Part shown: piece after piece, positions 1-6,787 of the stretch | Layout of the letters: every line of letters starts with the position of its first letter | Position numbering within the stretch: the stretch's first letter is position 1 | Origin: an uncultured Lachnospiraceae bacterium | Lineage (GTDB): Bacteria; Bacillota_A; Clostridia; Lachnospirales; Lachnospiraceae | NCBI GenBank assembly: GCA_905207905.1 | Contig: CAJLNC010000069.1 | Span: forward strand, 1-13,228 | Direction: 5' to 3' | DNA length: 13,228 nt | Position numbers and translations under genes: made by a program | The notes under the pieces: generated by a model | Told to the model about the DNA's origin: nothing | The model's database searches: none | Seen by the model: the letters and a program-made list of their open reading frames with translations, nothing else

Positions 1-1782
1 AATTAATTTCCCGTTCTCTCTTAGGCTGCCCCGCGCTGCCGCAAGAGCGCTTTCACTTGCCCCTTTCCTGGAAATGATCACTGCGACTTTGCGCAGCGCC
101 TTTTCATATAAGTACTTCTCCGTGGTATAAATTTCCTTCTGCGTAATCGGAGTATTATAGTTTTTAAATTCAAAAACAATGTATTTCGTGCCAAAGTACT
201 GACGCACTGTATTGAAAAAATCTTCGTCTACCCCATCTTTTATTTTGCAGCACAAATCAAACCGGTACATACCCCCATCGGTCTTTTCCTGGGTATTCCA
301 CAGCGTCAGATAATCTCCCATAACATACTTTAAAATTTCCACGCAAAGGTCTTCATACTCCTGATACTGTTCTTTTCCTGGTTTGATTCTTTCCAGCTTT
401 TCTTTCAGACTATAGCACTCCTGCTTTTCTTCTGTCTTACCGAAAATATTAGGAACCGGCTCTTCCGGCCCAATAGCCTCCACCGAATAATTTAAAAGCG
501 CAACGAACTCATTTCTGATTTCTGCAAACGCATCAAAAATCCAAAGAAGATTTTTCACATCCCACACAGATATCCCGAACTCATCACTGCACAACTTTTT
601 TATTTCATCTTTCACAAGATTGGCAGTCACAAGTATCCGCCTATACTGTTCCATTTTTCTTTTCTCAGACAGGGAACTGCAAAGTCTGCGTAAATTTCGC
701 TCTATTCCATGATCGCTGCGGTAATATTTCATCTGAAAACAGTAGGTAGTCTCTCTGTATGTATAGATCATATCAATCCCCTGATTCATATCCTGATTGA
801 TATCGATCTTCAGTTCCCCGCCCTGCTGGCCAAGATAGTCTTCAAACAGCTTTTCAAATTTCCATTCCGGCGCCTGCATTTTCTGGAGCGAAGTCTGAGG
901 CAGACTGCCCTTCAGACATTGTGCTATACGCTTGACCACGAGCACATTGGGTGAATATGCCAAAGCTCTGTACATCCATGCTTTGTTCCTCAGATCAAGC
1001 TCAAATCTGTCCGGAAACCCTTTTAATTTTGCCATTTCATAATACGTCAGCTTGCGAATCTCTCCGTCAACCCGTATGAAAGCCGGCTTTACAACATTCC
1101 AATCCACATAGGGCTGTTCCACATATTTATCCCTTCTCCAACACAAAAAACAATCACTGCCATCGCCCCTCTCCCGGATATTTTCCTGATCCGTTTTATA
1201 CCAGTCATTTTCTCTTCTGCAGCTTACAAACTTGCGTATCGGAAGCGTTTCTCTCTCCTCCGCTTTAAAAAATTTAACTGCATAGCCCGGCTGTCTGCTT
1301 CCCCATATATACACTCTTTTTTCTGCCACCGGCAATCCCGTCATCTCTCGGGTGTTTATAACCCTCCACTCAAACCGATACTTCAGATCCGATAACTGCT
1401 CCAAAAATTCTGACCATGCAGACACTCTGTGTATCCGAGCCGGCAGCACCAGGAAAAATGCCTGCGGAGCATTTTGCTTCATAATCTCATACATTTTTTC
1501 CAGGGAACTGTTGCTTATGCCAGATTCTTTCGTCCCATCGTCTGTCCTGTTCCTAAACAGCTTTGCGCTTGTCAAATCTGCCGCAATCACATCTGCCTCC
1601 GGGATTTCCCCCGGAGATAATTCCTGCAGACTGCGCCTATAAATTTGATCCTTCATATTACATTCATAAATATCTACGGATCTTTTATCTTTTTCAAAAG
1701 CTGCTGTCACCTGGAATCCGGCTTGTTTAAATCCCAGAGATAAAGCGCCTATTCCTGCTTCCAATACCACAACCGTATTCAT
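1..1782 (-). CDS. Degenerate C5-cytosine methyltransferase-like domain fused to two PD-(D/E)xK nuclease-like domains (3' end outside window)
   Basis: An open frame of 594 codons runs from ATG at 1782 to the left edge without a stop, so the C-terminus is missing. Residues 1-290 carry C5 DNA methyltransferase signatures: motif I EAGIGALSLGF (8-18), an acidic motif II region ending YECN (39-42), motif VIII LPVAEKRVYIWGSR (150-163), motif IX RKLTYYEMAKLKGFPDRF (243-260) and a weak motif X (275-290). The motif IV PCQ is replaced by AADLTSA (67-73), and the motif VI ENV by VLP (112-114). Residues ~304-430 resemble Mrr nucleases: GID (335-337), QMK (350-352), then ILVTANL and ISVWDVKNLL. Residues ~475-594 hold a second nuclease-like core: RFDL (D509) and FEFKNY (E538, K540), ending in VAVIISRKGAS. 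The ribosome binding site AAGGAG (1791-1796) lies 8 bases upstream of the ATG. The gene follows the RsmF-type gene by 38 bases and is more AT-rich than it. Domain calls are confident; the role as a restriction or anti-phage effector is inferred. A transposed R-M relic is an alternative. Confidence 0.85.
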   Translation of the reverse strand, partial: MNTVVVLEAGIGALSLGFKQAGFQVTAAFEKDKRSVDIYECNMKDQIYRRSLQELSPGEIPEADVIAADLTSAKLFRNRTDDGTKESGISNSSLEKMYEIMKQNAPQAFFLVLPARIHRVSAWSEFLEQLSDLKYRFEWRVINTREMTGLPVAEKRVYIWGSRQPGYAVKFFKAEERETLPIRKFVSCRRENDWYKTDQENIRERGDGSDCFLCWRRDKYVEQPYVDWNVVKPAFIRVDGEIRKLTYYEMAKLKGFPDRFELDLRNKAWMYRALAYSPNVLVVKRIAQCLKGSLPQTSLQKMQAPEWKFEKLFEDYLGQQGGELKIDINQDMNQGIDMIYTYRETTYCFQMKYYRSDHGIERNLRRLCSSLSEKRKMEQYRRILVTANLVKDEIKKLCSDEFGISVWDVKNLLWIFDAFAEIRNEFVALLNYSVEAIGPEEPVPNIFGKTEEKQECYSLKEKLERIKPGKEQYQEYEDLCVEILKYVMGDYLTLWNTQEKTDGGMYRFDLCCKIKDGVDEDFFNTVRQYFGTKYIVFEFKNYNTPITQKEIYTTEKYLYEKALRKVAVIISRKGASESALAAARGSLRENGKLI

Positions 1783-1797
1783 CGTATGATCTCCTTT

Positions 1798-1812
1798 TTC
1801 TGCCTGGCAGAA
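1798..1812. promoter_or_regulatory. Perfect 15-base palindrome before the fusion gene
   Basis: The plus strand reads ttctgcctggcagaa, a 7-base perfect inverted repeat around one central base. It lies between the stop of the RsmF-type gene and the ribosome binding site of the methyltransferase-nuclease fusion, ending 1 base before AAGGAG. It could be an operator, or in RNA a 6-bp stem with a 3-base loop next to the ribosome binding site. No U-tract follows it on the minus strand, so it does not look like an intrinsic terminator. The function is inferred. Confidence 0.45.
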
Positions 1813-1820
1813 CCCGCTCC

Positions 1821-3440
1821 TTAAACGCCGCTGCTTCTCCATCCCGGATGATACTTGTTTTTCAAAAGCCCGTTAACCAGTTTTCCCCAGCCCAGCGGAT
1901 AGCCGTTTACACATACTAACTGCCAGCCGCTGTTGCGGACCGTCTCCTCCGCCTGCACTTCTATGGTCTCCCCCTGGAGATAGCGCTGTACTCGCTCATC
2001 CGAAAAATCCAGATCAAGGACTGCGGCATATTCTGACTTTTTCAGTGCCATCGCTAAGGACTGGCTTGGTTCAAACCGATTCTTTTTCAGTTCTCCCAGA
2101 TACAGGCCGTTCCGCAAAAATGGTATCCCGGAAACTTCCGGCAGAAGTCCGGAGACATAGTAGACCTGATCTTTGCGAATCTCCAACTGTTCCGGCGTCA
2201 TCGGACAGCTCACATCTTTCAGAAATTCCTCCAGAAGCCGTCGCTGTCCCGAATCCTTCCCGTTACCAGCTCCGCCGCTGCCCCGTCTTCCGCCCCGAAG
2301 GCTGTCTTTCTGGTTTTTTTGTCCGCCGTTTTGTCCTCCCCTGTCCGCCTTTGTTCTTTTTCTGCCTCGCTTCTCTTTGCTTTGGTCTGTCCGGACATCT
2401 CCGGCTTCCCGTTCTGCCCGGTCTTCCTCATCGTTTCCAGTACTTCGATCTGAAAGGTACCAGGCTTCCCTTAAGCCCTGCTCTCCTTTTTTTTGCAGCA
2501 ACGCAAGAAAGTGCCCCTCCCCGCCTGTTTTATGAGGCCACAGTCTGACACAGCGGCTCAGATGCCAGGAAATTTGTTCCCTCTGGGACGGGATCTCCTC
2601 CCCGGAAACCGTCCAGCCGGCAAAAGTCAGTCCCTGTTCCAGCCCCGGCGCAAACCCTTCCCGAAATGGTATCTCCAAAAGCTCCATGTCCGGTCGCTTT
2701 CTTAAGAGCCACGCTATTACTTCCTCATTTTCTTCCACCGCAAACGTGCAGGTAGAATAAAGCATTCTCCCTCCCGGACGCAGCATGTCCGCTGCCCGGA
2801 GAATGATATCTCTCTGGATTTTAGCGCATTCCAAAGGTTTTTCCGGATACCAGGCCCGGATCGTCCCCTCGTCCTTCCGGAACATCCCCTCCCCGGAGCA
2901 GGGAGCATCCACCAGCACTCTGTCAAAAAACGCTTGAAAACGCTCCTCCAATCTGGCTGGCACCTCATTGGTGACAAAAGAATTGGGAATACCGAACACT
3001 TCGATATTTTTTAACAACGCTCTGGCCCTGGAGGCGCTGATATCATTGGCCACTAAAAGCCCCCGATCCTGCAGCGCCGCCCCCAGCGCCGTGGCTTTTC
3101 CCCCCGGGGCTGCGCAAAGATCCAGCACCCGCTCTCCCGGCCTGGCTCCCAGCACGCTGGCCGGTGTCATGGCGCTGGGCTCCTGAAGATAATAAAGACC
3201 TGCATGATAAAAGGGATGTCTGGCCGGGGCATCCTCCTCCAGATAATAATACCCGCCAGGAATCCAGGGGATTTGCGTAAGATGAAAAGGCGCCAGCTGT
3301 TCAAACTCCTCCGGGGTGATCTTTCTTGTATTCACCCGCAGGCCATATTTGCGCTTCTCCTCATAGCTCTTTTCAAAAGCGCCGTACTCCTGACCAAGAA
3401 TACGGCGCATACGATTTGTAAATTCTTCTGGCAATCTCAT
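1821..3440 (-). CDS. rsmF: RsmF/YebU-type 16S rRNA (cytosine-C5) methyltransferase with a charged insert
   Basis: A 539-residue NOL1/NOP2/Sun-family RNA m5C methyltransferase that uses S-adenosylmethionine, most likely on 16S rRNA. Visible motifs: the N-terminal RNA-binding part with YGLRVNT (32-38), AdoMet motif I VLDLCAAPGGKA (105-116), the acidic ANDIS (131-135), motif IV DAPCSGEGMF (178-187, C181) and motif VI STCTF (229-233, C231 the expected nucleophile). The C-terminal ~130 residues match the RsmF-type PUA-like tail, ending in GYPLGWGKLVNGLLKNKYHPGW. Between them lies a ~80-residue low-complexity insert (about 317-400) rich in R, K, G, E, D and Q, which makes the protein longer than I expect for the family (roughly 450-480). 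The ATG at 3440 has TAGGAG 6 bases upstream. The start is 22 bases after the trmL stop, so the two RNA-modification genes are probably co-transcribed. The exact target cytosine cannot be read from the sequence; other RsmB/RsmF relatives remain possible. Confidence 0.9.
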   Translation of the reverse strand: MRLPEEFTNRMRRILGQEYGAFEKSYEEKRKYGLRVNTRKITPEEFEQLAPFHLTQIPWIPGGYYYLEEDAPARHPFYHAGLYYLQEPSAMTPASVLGARPGERVLDLCAAPGGKATALGAALQDRGLLVANDISASRARALLKNIEVFGIPNSFVTNEVPARLEERFQAFFDRVLVDAPCSGEGMFRKDEGTIRAWYPEKPLECAKIQRDIILRAADMLRPGGRMLYSTCTFAVEENEEVIAWLLRKRPDMELLEIPFREGFAPGLEQGLTFAGWTVSGEEIPSQREQISWHLSRCVRLWPHKTGGEGHFLALLQKKGEQGLREAWYLSDRSTGNDEEDRAEREAGDVRTDQSKEKRGRKRTKADRGGQNGGQKNQKDSLRGGRRGSGGAGNGKDSGQRRLLEEFLKDVSCPMTPEQLEIRKDQVYYVSGLLPEVSGIPFLRNGLYLGELKKNRFEPSQSLAMALKKSEYAAVLDLDFSDERVQRYLQGETIEVQAEETVRNSGWQLVCVNGYPLGWGKLVNGLLKNKYHPGWRSSGV

Positions 3441-3462
3441 GGCTGCTCCTACCTTTTCTTTC

Positions 3463-3963
3463 CTAATCCCAACTTAACCGATGGAGATCTCCCTCCAGCT
3501 TCATATGATCAAACTGATTCTGACGCAGAGCTTCATAAAGCATAATGGCCACAGAATTGCTCAGGTTCAGAGAACGGGTTTCTCCAATCATGGGAATACG
3601 CACTGCAGTATCCGGATGCTGCACCAGGATCTCCTCAGGAATTCCTGCGCTCTCTTTCCCAAACATAAGATAACAGTCCGACTCATAAGAGACTTCTGTG
3701 TAGATTTTCCTGGCCTTGGTGGTTGCCATATAGATCTTGGCTCCTGGATTTTTCTCCTGAAAATCTGCAAAGCTGCTGTATCTGGTCACATCCAGATCGT
3801 GCCAGTAATCCATGCCGGCCCGCCTGATGGCCTTCTCCGTCAACTGAAACCCAAGGGGTTCGATCAGATGAAGCCTGGTTCCCGTCGCTGCACAGGTTCT
3901 CCCGATATTCCCCGTATTGGCCGGTATCTCCGGCTCAAAAAGAACGATATTTAACTGGGCCAT
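3463..3963 (-). CDS. trmL: tRNA (cytidine/uridine-34 2'-O)-methyltransferase TrmL, SPOUT family
   Basis: A 166-residue SPOUT (alpha/beta-knot) methyltransferase predicted to 2'-O-methylate the wobble nucleotide of tRNA-Leu isoacceptors, acting as a cytoplasmic homodimer. The N-terminal FEPEIPANTGNIGRTC (residues 9-24), the central FGKESAGIPEEI (101-112) and the C-terminal knot IPMIGETRSLNLSNSVAI (123-140) are hallmark TrmL/YibK motifs; the Asn-Ser pair sits in the AdoMet-binding knot. I chose ATG at 3963 because the conserved start MAQLNIVLFEPEIPANTGN follows directly and AAGGA lies 10 bases upstream. The in-frame ATG at 4029 would add 22 residues without family resemblance. The length matches the family (about 155-165). 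The gene is followed after 22 bases by the rRNA methyltransferase gene. Confidence 0.95.
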   Translation of the reverse strand: MAQLNIVLFEPEIPANTGNIGRTCAATGTRLHLIEPLGFQLTEKAIRRAGMDYWHDLDVTRYSSFADFQEKNPGAKIYMATTKARKIYTEVSYESDCYLMFGKESAGIPEEILVQHPDTAVRIPMIGETRSLNLSNSVAIMLYEALRQNQFDHMKLEGDLHRLSWD

Positions 3964-4079
3964 ATCCCGCTGATCCTTTCTGTGTATTTTCATTTTCTGA
4001 TGGCAGGGCCAAAGGGTCACAAACCGCACATGCTCACACCTGAGTAGTTTTCTGCCTTTATGGCCCGCCTGCAGAGATT
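3964..4079 (-). other. 116-base intergenic gap between the aminotransferase and trmL genes
   Basis: I see no convincing terminator hairpin with a T-tract, no good promoter pair and no additional small gene apart from the rejected N-terminal extension of TrmL. The gap holds the trmL ribosome binding site. Readthrough from the aminotransferase gene is therefore the simplest assumption, although a weak promoter cannot be excluded by eye. Confidence 0.5.
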
Positions 4080-5273
4080 CTAAAAATCTGCTTCCTTTTT
4101 TTCTTTTTCTGCCCGCAGCTTTGTGATAAATTTCTCCAGCCTTCCCAGCGCTATTTTTAAAGCCTCCAGGGAATAGGCATAGGAAATCCTTAAAAAGCCT
4201 TCTCCGCAGTCACCGAAAGCATTCCCCGGCACCACAGCCACATGTTCCTCCTCCAGAAGTCTGGTGGCAAACTCATCGCTGGTCATCCCAAACTCCTTAA
4301 TACAGGGGAACACATAAAAGGCTCCAAAGGGTTCAAAGCAGGGAAGTCCCATCTTCTGAAAGGCATGCATCAGATAGCGGCGCCTCTGATTGTAAGCCTC
4401 CCGCATCTTGGCCACCTCCTGATCGCAGTCCCGAAGAGCCACCACAGCAGCGTACTGGCTGTTGGTGGGGGCACACATAATAGCAAACTGATGAATCTTC
4501 ACCATCTGCTCCAGAATCTGCCTGGGACCGCAGCAGTAGCCCAGACGCCACCCGGTCATTGCATGAGATTTGGAAAATCCATTGATAAGGATCGTCCGCT
4601 CCTTCATCCCCGGAAGCGCGGCAATACTCACATGGCTTTCCTCCGTGTAGGTAAGCTCTGCATAAATCTCATCACTGAGCACAAACAGATCCTTTTCCCG
4701 AATCACCTCTGCGATCTCCTCCAGGTCTTTCCGCTCCATCACCGCTCCCGTGGGATTGTTGGGGAAGGGAAGCACCAGGATCTTGGTTCTGTCTGTAATA
4801 TGATCCAAAAGCTCCTGCTTTGTGAGACGAAACTCGTTTTCCGCCTTCAAATCAATGGTCACCGGAACTCCATCTGCCAGCTCCACACAGGGCAGATAGG
4901 ACACATAGCAGGGCTGTGGAATCAGCACCTCATCCCCTGGGTTGAGCATAGCCCGAAATGCCAGGTCAATGCCTTCGCTGCCTCCCACAGTGAGAAACGT
5001 CTCGTGAAGCGGATCATACTCTAATCCGAAACGCCGCTTTAAATAACGGCAGATCTCCTGTCTCAGCTCCTTTAAGCCCGCATTGGAAGTGTAAAAGGTT
5101 TTCCCTTGTTCCAGGGTATAGATTCCTTCATCCCGCACTGCCCAGGGAGTATCAAAATCCGGTTCCCCCACTCCCAGGGACACCACATCTTCCATCTCAC
5201 TGGCAATGTCAAAAAATTTTCGTATGCCGGAGGGCTTGATCCCCACGGCTTTATCAGCTAACGGATTTCTCAA
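4080..5273 (-). CDS. Class I/II PLP-dependent aminotransferase
   Basis: A 397-residue fold-type I aminotransferase, cytosolic, transferring amino groups between an amino acid and a 2-oxo acid through pyridoxal phosphate. Key positions are all present: N-terminal SLGVGEPDFDTP (32-43), NNPTG (172-176), LSDEIYAELTY (199-209; the Asp pairs with the pyridine nitrogen and the Tyr contacts the cofactor), FSKSHAMTGWR (233-243; K235 is the Schiff-base lysine) and FLRISYA (360-366; R362 binds the substrate carboxylate). The best start is TTG at 5273, whose first two bases are the last two of the preceding regulator's stop (TTGA overlap), implying translational coupling. AAAGGA lies about 13 bases upstream, and no in-frame ATG fits better. 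The substrate cannot be read; the PatA/AspC-like type I subgroup is likely. The adjacent Lrp regulator suggests amino-acid-responsive expression. Confidence 0.93.
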   Translation of the reverse strand: MRNPLADKAVGIKPSGIRKFFDIASEMEDVVSLGVGEPDFDTPWAVRDEGIYTLEQGKTFYTSNAGLKELRQEICRYLKRRFGLEYDPLHETFLTVGGSEGIDLAFRAMLNPGDEVLIPQPCYVSYLPCVELADGVPVTIDLKAENEFRLTKQELLDHITDRTKILVLPFPNNPTGAVMERKDLEEIAEVIREKDLFVLSDEIYAELTYTEESHVSIAALPGMKERTILINGFSKSHAMTGWRLGYCCGPRQILEQMVKIHQFAIMCAPTNSQYAAVVALRDCDQEVAKMREAYNQRRRYLMHAFQKMGLPCFEPFGAFYVFPCIKEFGMTSDEFATRLLEEEHVAVVPGNAFGDCGEGFLRISYAYSLEALKIALGRLEKFITKLRAEKEKKEADF

Positions 5274-5752
5274 GGCGTCACCAACATCCTTTCATCTTTT
5301 GATTTCTTTGCTAATATGATTCCATCATCCTTATACTTTTTCAAAATAAAATGAGTGGCAGTGCTGATCACCGTATCAAGGGTGGAGAGCTTATCGGATA
5401 CAAAACTGGCCACCTCTTTCAGGGTCTTTCCCTCCAAAATCACCAGAAGATCGTATGCGCCGGAAATCAGGTAGACCGACTGCACCTCCGGATAATTGTA
5501 GATCCGCTCTGCAATGTTATCAAAGCCCTGGCCTCTTTGAGGAGTCACCCGCACCTCGATCAGCGCAGTGGTTTTGTCTACAGAAGTCTTGTCCCAGTCG
5601 ATCAGCGTATGATAGCCGCAGATAATGTGCTCCTGCTCCATCTTCTGCACTTCATTCGCAATCACCGCCTCACTGGATCCAAGCAGAATTGCCAGCTCTC
5701 CCAAATCTATTTTACTGTTTTTCTCCAAAAACGTTAAAATCTGTTCTCTCAT
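5270..5752 (-). CDS. Lrp/AsnC-family transcriptional regulator
   Basis: A 160-residue leucine-responsive regulator. Residues ~1-50 form the winged helix-turn-helix (ILTFLEKNSKIDLGELAILL, then SSEAVIANEVQKME). Residues ~60-145 form the RAM ligand-binding and oligomerisation domain, with the typical GAYDLLV (98-104) and a C-terminal THFILKKYK strand. Proteins of this family form dimers to octamers, bind amino acids and usually control an adjacent amino-acid metabolism gene. The ATG at 5752 has AAGGAG 5-7 bases upstream, and the length is normal. It starts 12 bases after the HypE-like gene and overlaps the aminotransferase start by 4 bases, so the aminotransferase is the most likely target and autoregulation of the operon is plausible. 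The effector is not known. Confidence 0.93.
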   Translation of the reverse strand: MREQILTFLEKNSKIDLGELAILLGSSEAVIANEVQKMEQEHIICGYHTLIDWDKTSVDKTTALIEVRVTPQRGQGFDNIAERIYNYPEVQSVYLISGAYDLLVILEGKTLKEVASFVSDKLSTLDTVISTATHFILKKYKDDGIILAKKSKDERMLVTP

Positions 5753-5764
5753 GCTTCTCTCCTT

Positions 5765-6787
5765 TTATGGTTTCAAGATCCAGAGGGCATCCTGGGCCGG
5801 CCGGTCCAGAAAGCGGATGTCCTCACCATTTTTCAAAATCCTGTCATTTCCTGCTGTGGTTTTTCCAATCACTGCAGCCAAAATCCCAAGCTCTGCCAGC
5901 TGCAAAACCAGTGTATCGCCTTTTTCCGTACCAATCAGCAGGCTTCCCTGTCCGTAAAGCTGATAAGGATTCAATCCAAAAAATTCACAGATCTCGATCG
6001 TCTCCTGACGAATCGGAATTTTTTTCAGATCCACTTCAAGGCCAACCCCTGCACATTCACTCATCTCCCAGAGGGCGCCAAAAATTCCTCCCTGTGACAC
6101 ATCGTGCATGGCTCCTGCCCCAAAGCGGCTGGCCGCTCGTGCAGCCTCCCCGATCAGAAGCCGCTGGTCAAACTCTTTCGCCTGCTGGACAAGAAAATAA
6201 GGATACCGTTTTTTCAGCTGCTCTTCCATCCGTCTGGCAATCACAGCCGTACCTCCCCAGCCTGCGTATCCAGTCATCACCAGATCCCAGCCCGGCTTCA
6301 AATTCGCTGTCCTTTTTCTTGTACCTTCCTGAAGAAAGCCAAAACCTGTGAGGGTCACTGCCGGAAAGTTCACCGCTTCGCTGATCTGGGTATGCCCTCC
6401 TGCAATCCTGACAGAGAGCCGTTCACACACCTGGGCCAGCTCTTTTGTCAGAGCTTTCAGCCCGGCTTCCTCCCATCCCTGAGGATAAAGAATATCCAAC
6501 ATCAGCCAGGTAAGTTCTGCACCCCCTGTACTTAAATTATTGGCAATCTCAGCAACCAGCATAGAAAGCGTACGGTCTATGCAGCCTCCTGCTGTCCCAA
6601 CAGCAGTGGCACAGAGAATACCTGGAGCCTGCGCTTTCACATCCGGGGATTTCTCTCCTCCCCAGAACGAGAAAAAGGCACAGTCCTCCCCAAACGATGC
6701 GCTTGCGGCGTCCAATACGCCCGTCTGCGCGAAAGGTCTTAAAACAGATCTTTTTAATACCGCTTCGGAAACTTTGCCTTTTTTCAT
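5765..6787 (-). CDS. AIR synthase-related (PurM/HypE-like) protein
   Basis: A 340-residue member of the PurM/HypE/SelD/ThiL ATP-binding superfamily. N-terminal MKKGKVSEAVLKRSVLR and GEDCA (33-37) mark the start of the AIRS fold. AGGHTQ (129-134) and MHDVSQGGIFGALWEMS (227-243) are typical of the two AIRS halves, the latter close to HypE. It ends in DALWILKP and lacks the C-terminal Cys that HypE needs for its carbamoyl/cyano chemistry. No other hyp or hydrogenase gene is in the window, so I do not call it HypE; the reaction is unknown. ATG at 6787 was preferred because it opens directly on the conserved sequence, with AGGAAAGG about 14 bases upstream (rather far). The TTG at 6820 would add 11 residues. 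It is followed after 12 bases by the Lrp gene, suggesting a three-gene unit with the aminotransferase. Confidence 0.8.
   Translation of the reverse strand: MKKGKVSEAVLKRSVLRPFAQTGVLDAASASFGEDCAFFSFWGGEKSPDVKAQAPGILCATAVGTAGGCIDRTLSMLVAEIANNLSTGGAELTWLMLDILYPQGWEEAGLKALTKELAQVCERLSVRIAGGHTQISEAVNFPAVTLTGFGFLQEGTRKRTANLKPGWDLVMTGYAGWGGTAVIARRMEEQLKKRYPYFLVQQAKEFDQRLLIGEAARAASRFGAGAMHDVSQGGIFGALWEMSECAGVGLEVDLKKIPIRQETIEICEFFGLNPYQLYGQGSLLIGTEKGDTLVLQLAELGILAAVIGKTTAGNDRILKNGEDIRFLDRPAQDALWILKP

Noticed and set aside
1..1782. An ordinary active cytosine DNA methyltransferase of a restriction-modification system
   Set aside because: The Cys of motif IV and Glu of motif VI are missing and the chain continues into nuclease-like domains.
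1798..1812. The palindrome as an intrinsic terminator of the RsmF-type gene
   Set aside because: The stem is short and is followed on the minus strand by A residues and the ribosome binding site, not by a T-run.
3964..4029. A 22-residue N-terminal extension of TrmL from the ATG at 4029
   Set aside because: The conserved TrmL sequence and a usable ribosome binding site both point to ATG at 3963, and the extension has no family resemblance.
4242..5024. A 260-codon open frame on the plus strand
   Set aside because: It lies antisense within the aminotransferase gene, whose every catalytic motif is intact. The plus-strand product has no recognisable domain and no good ribosome binding site context.
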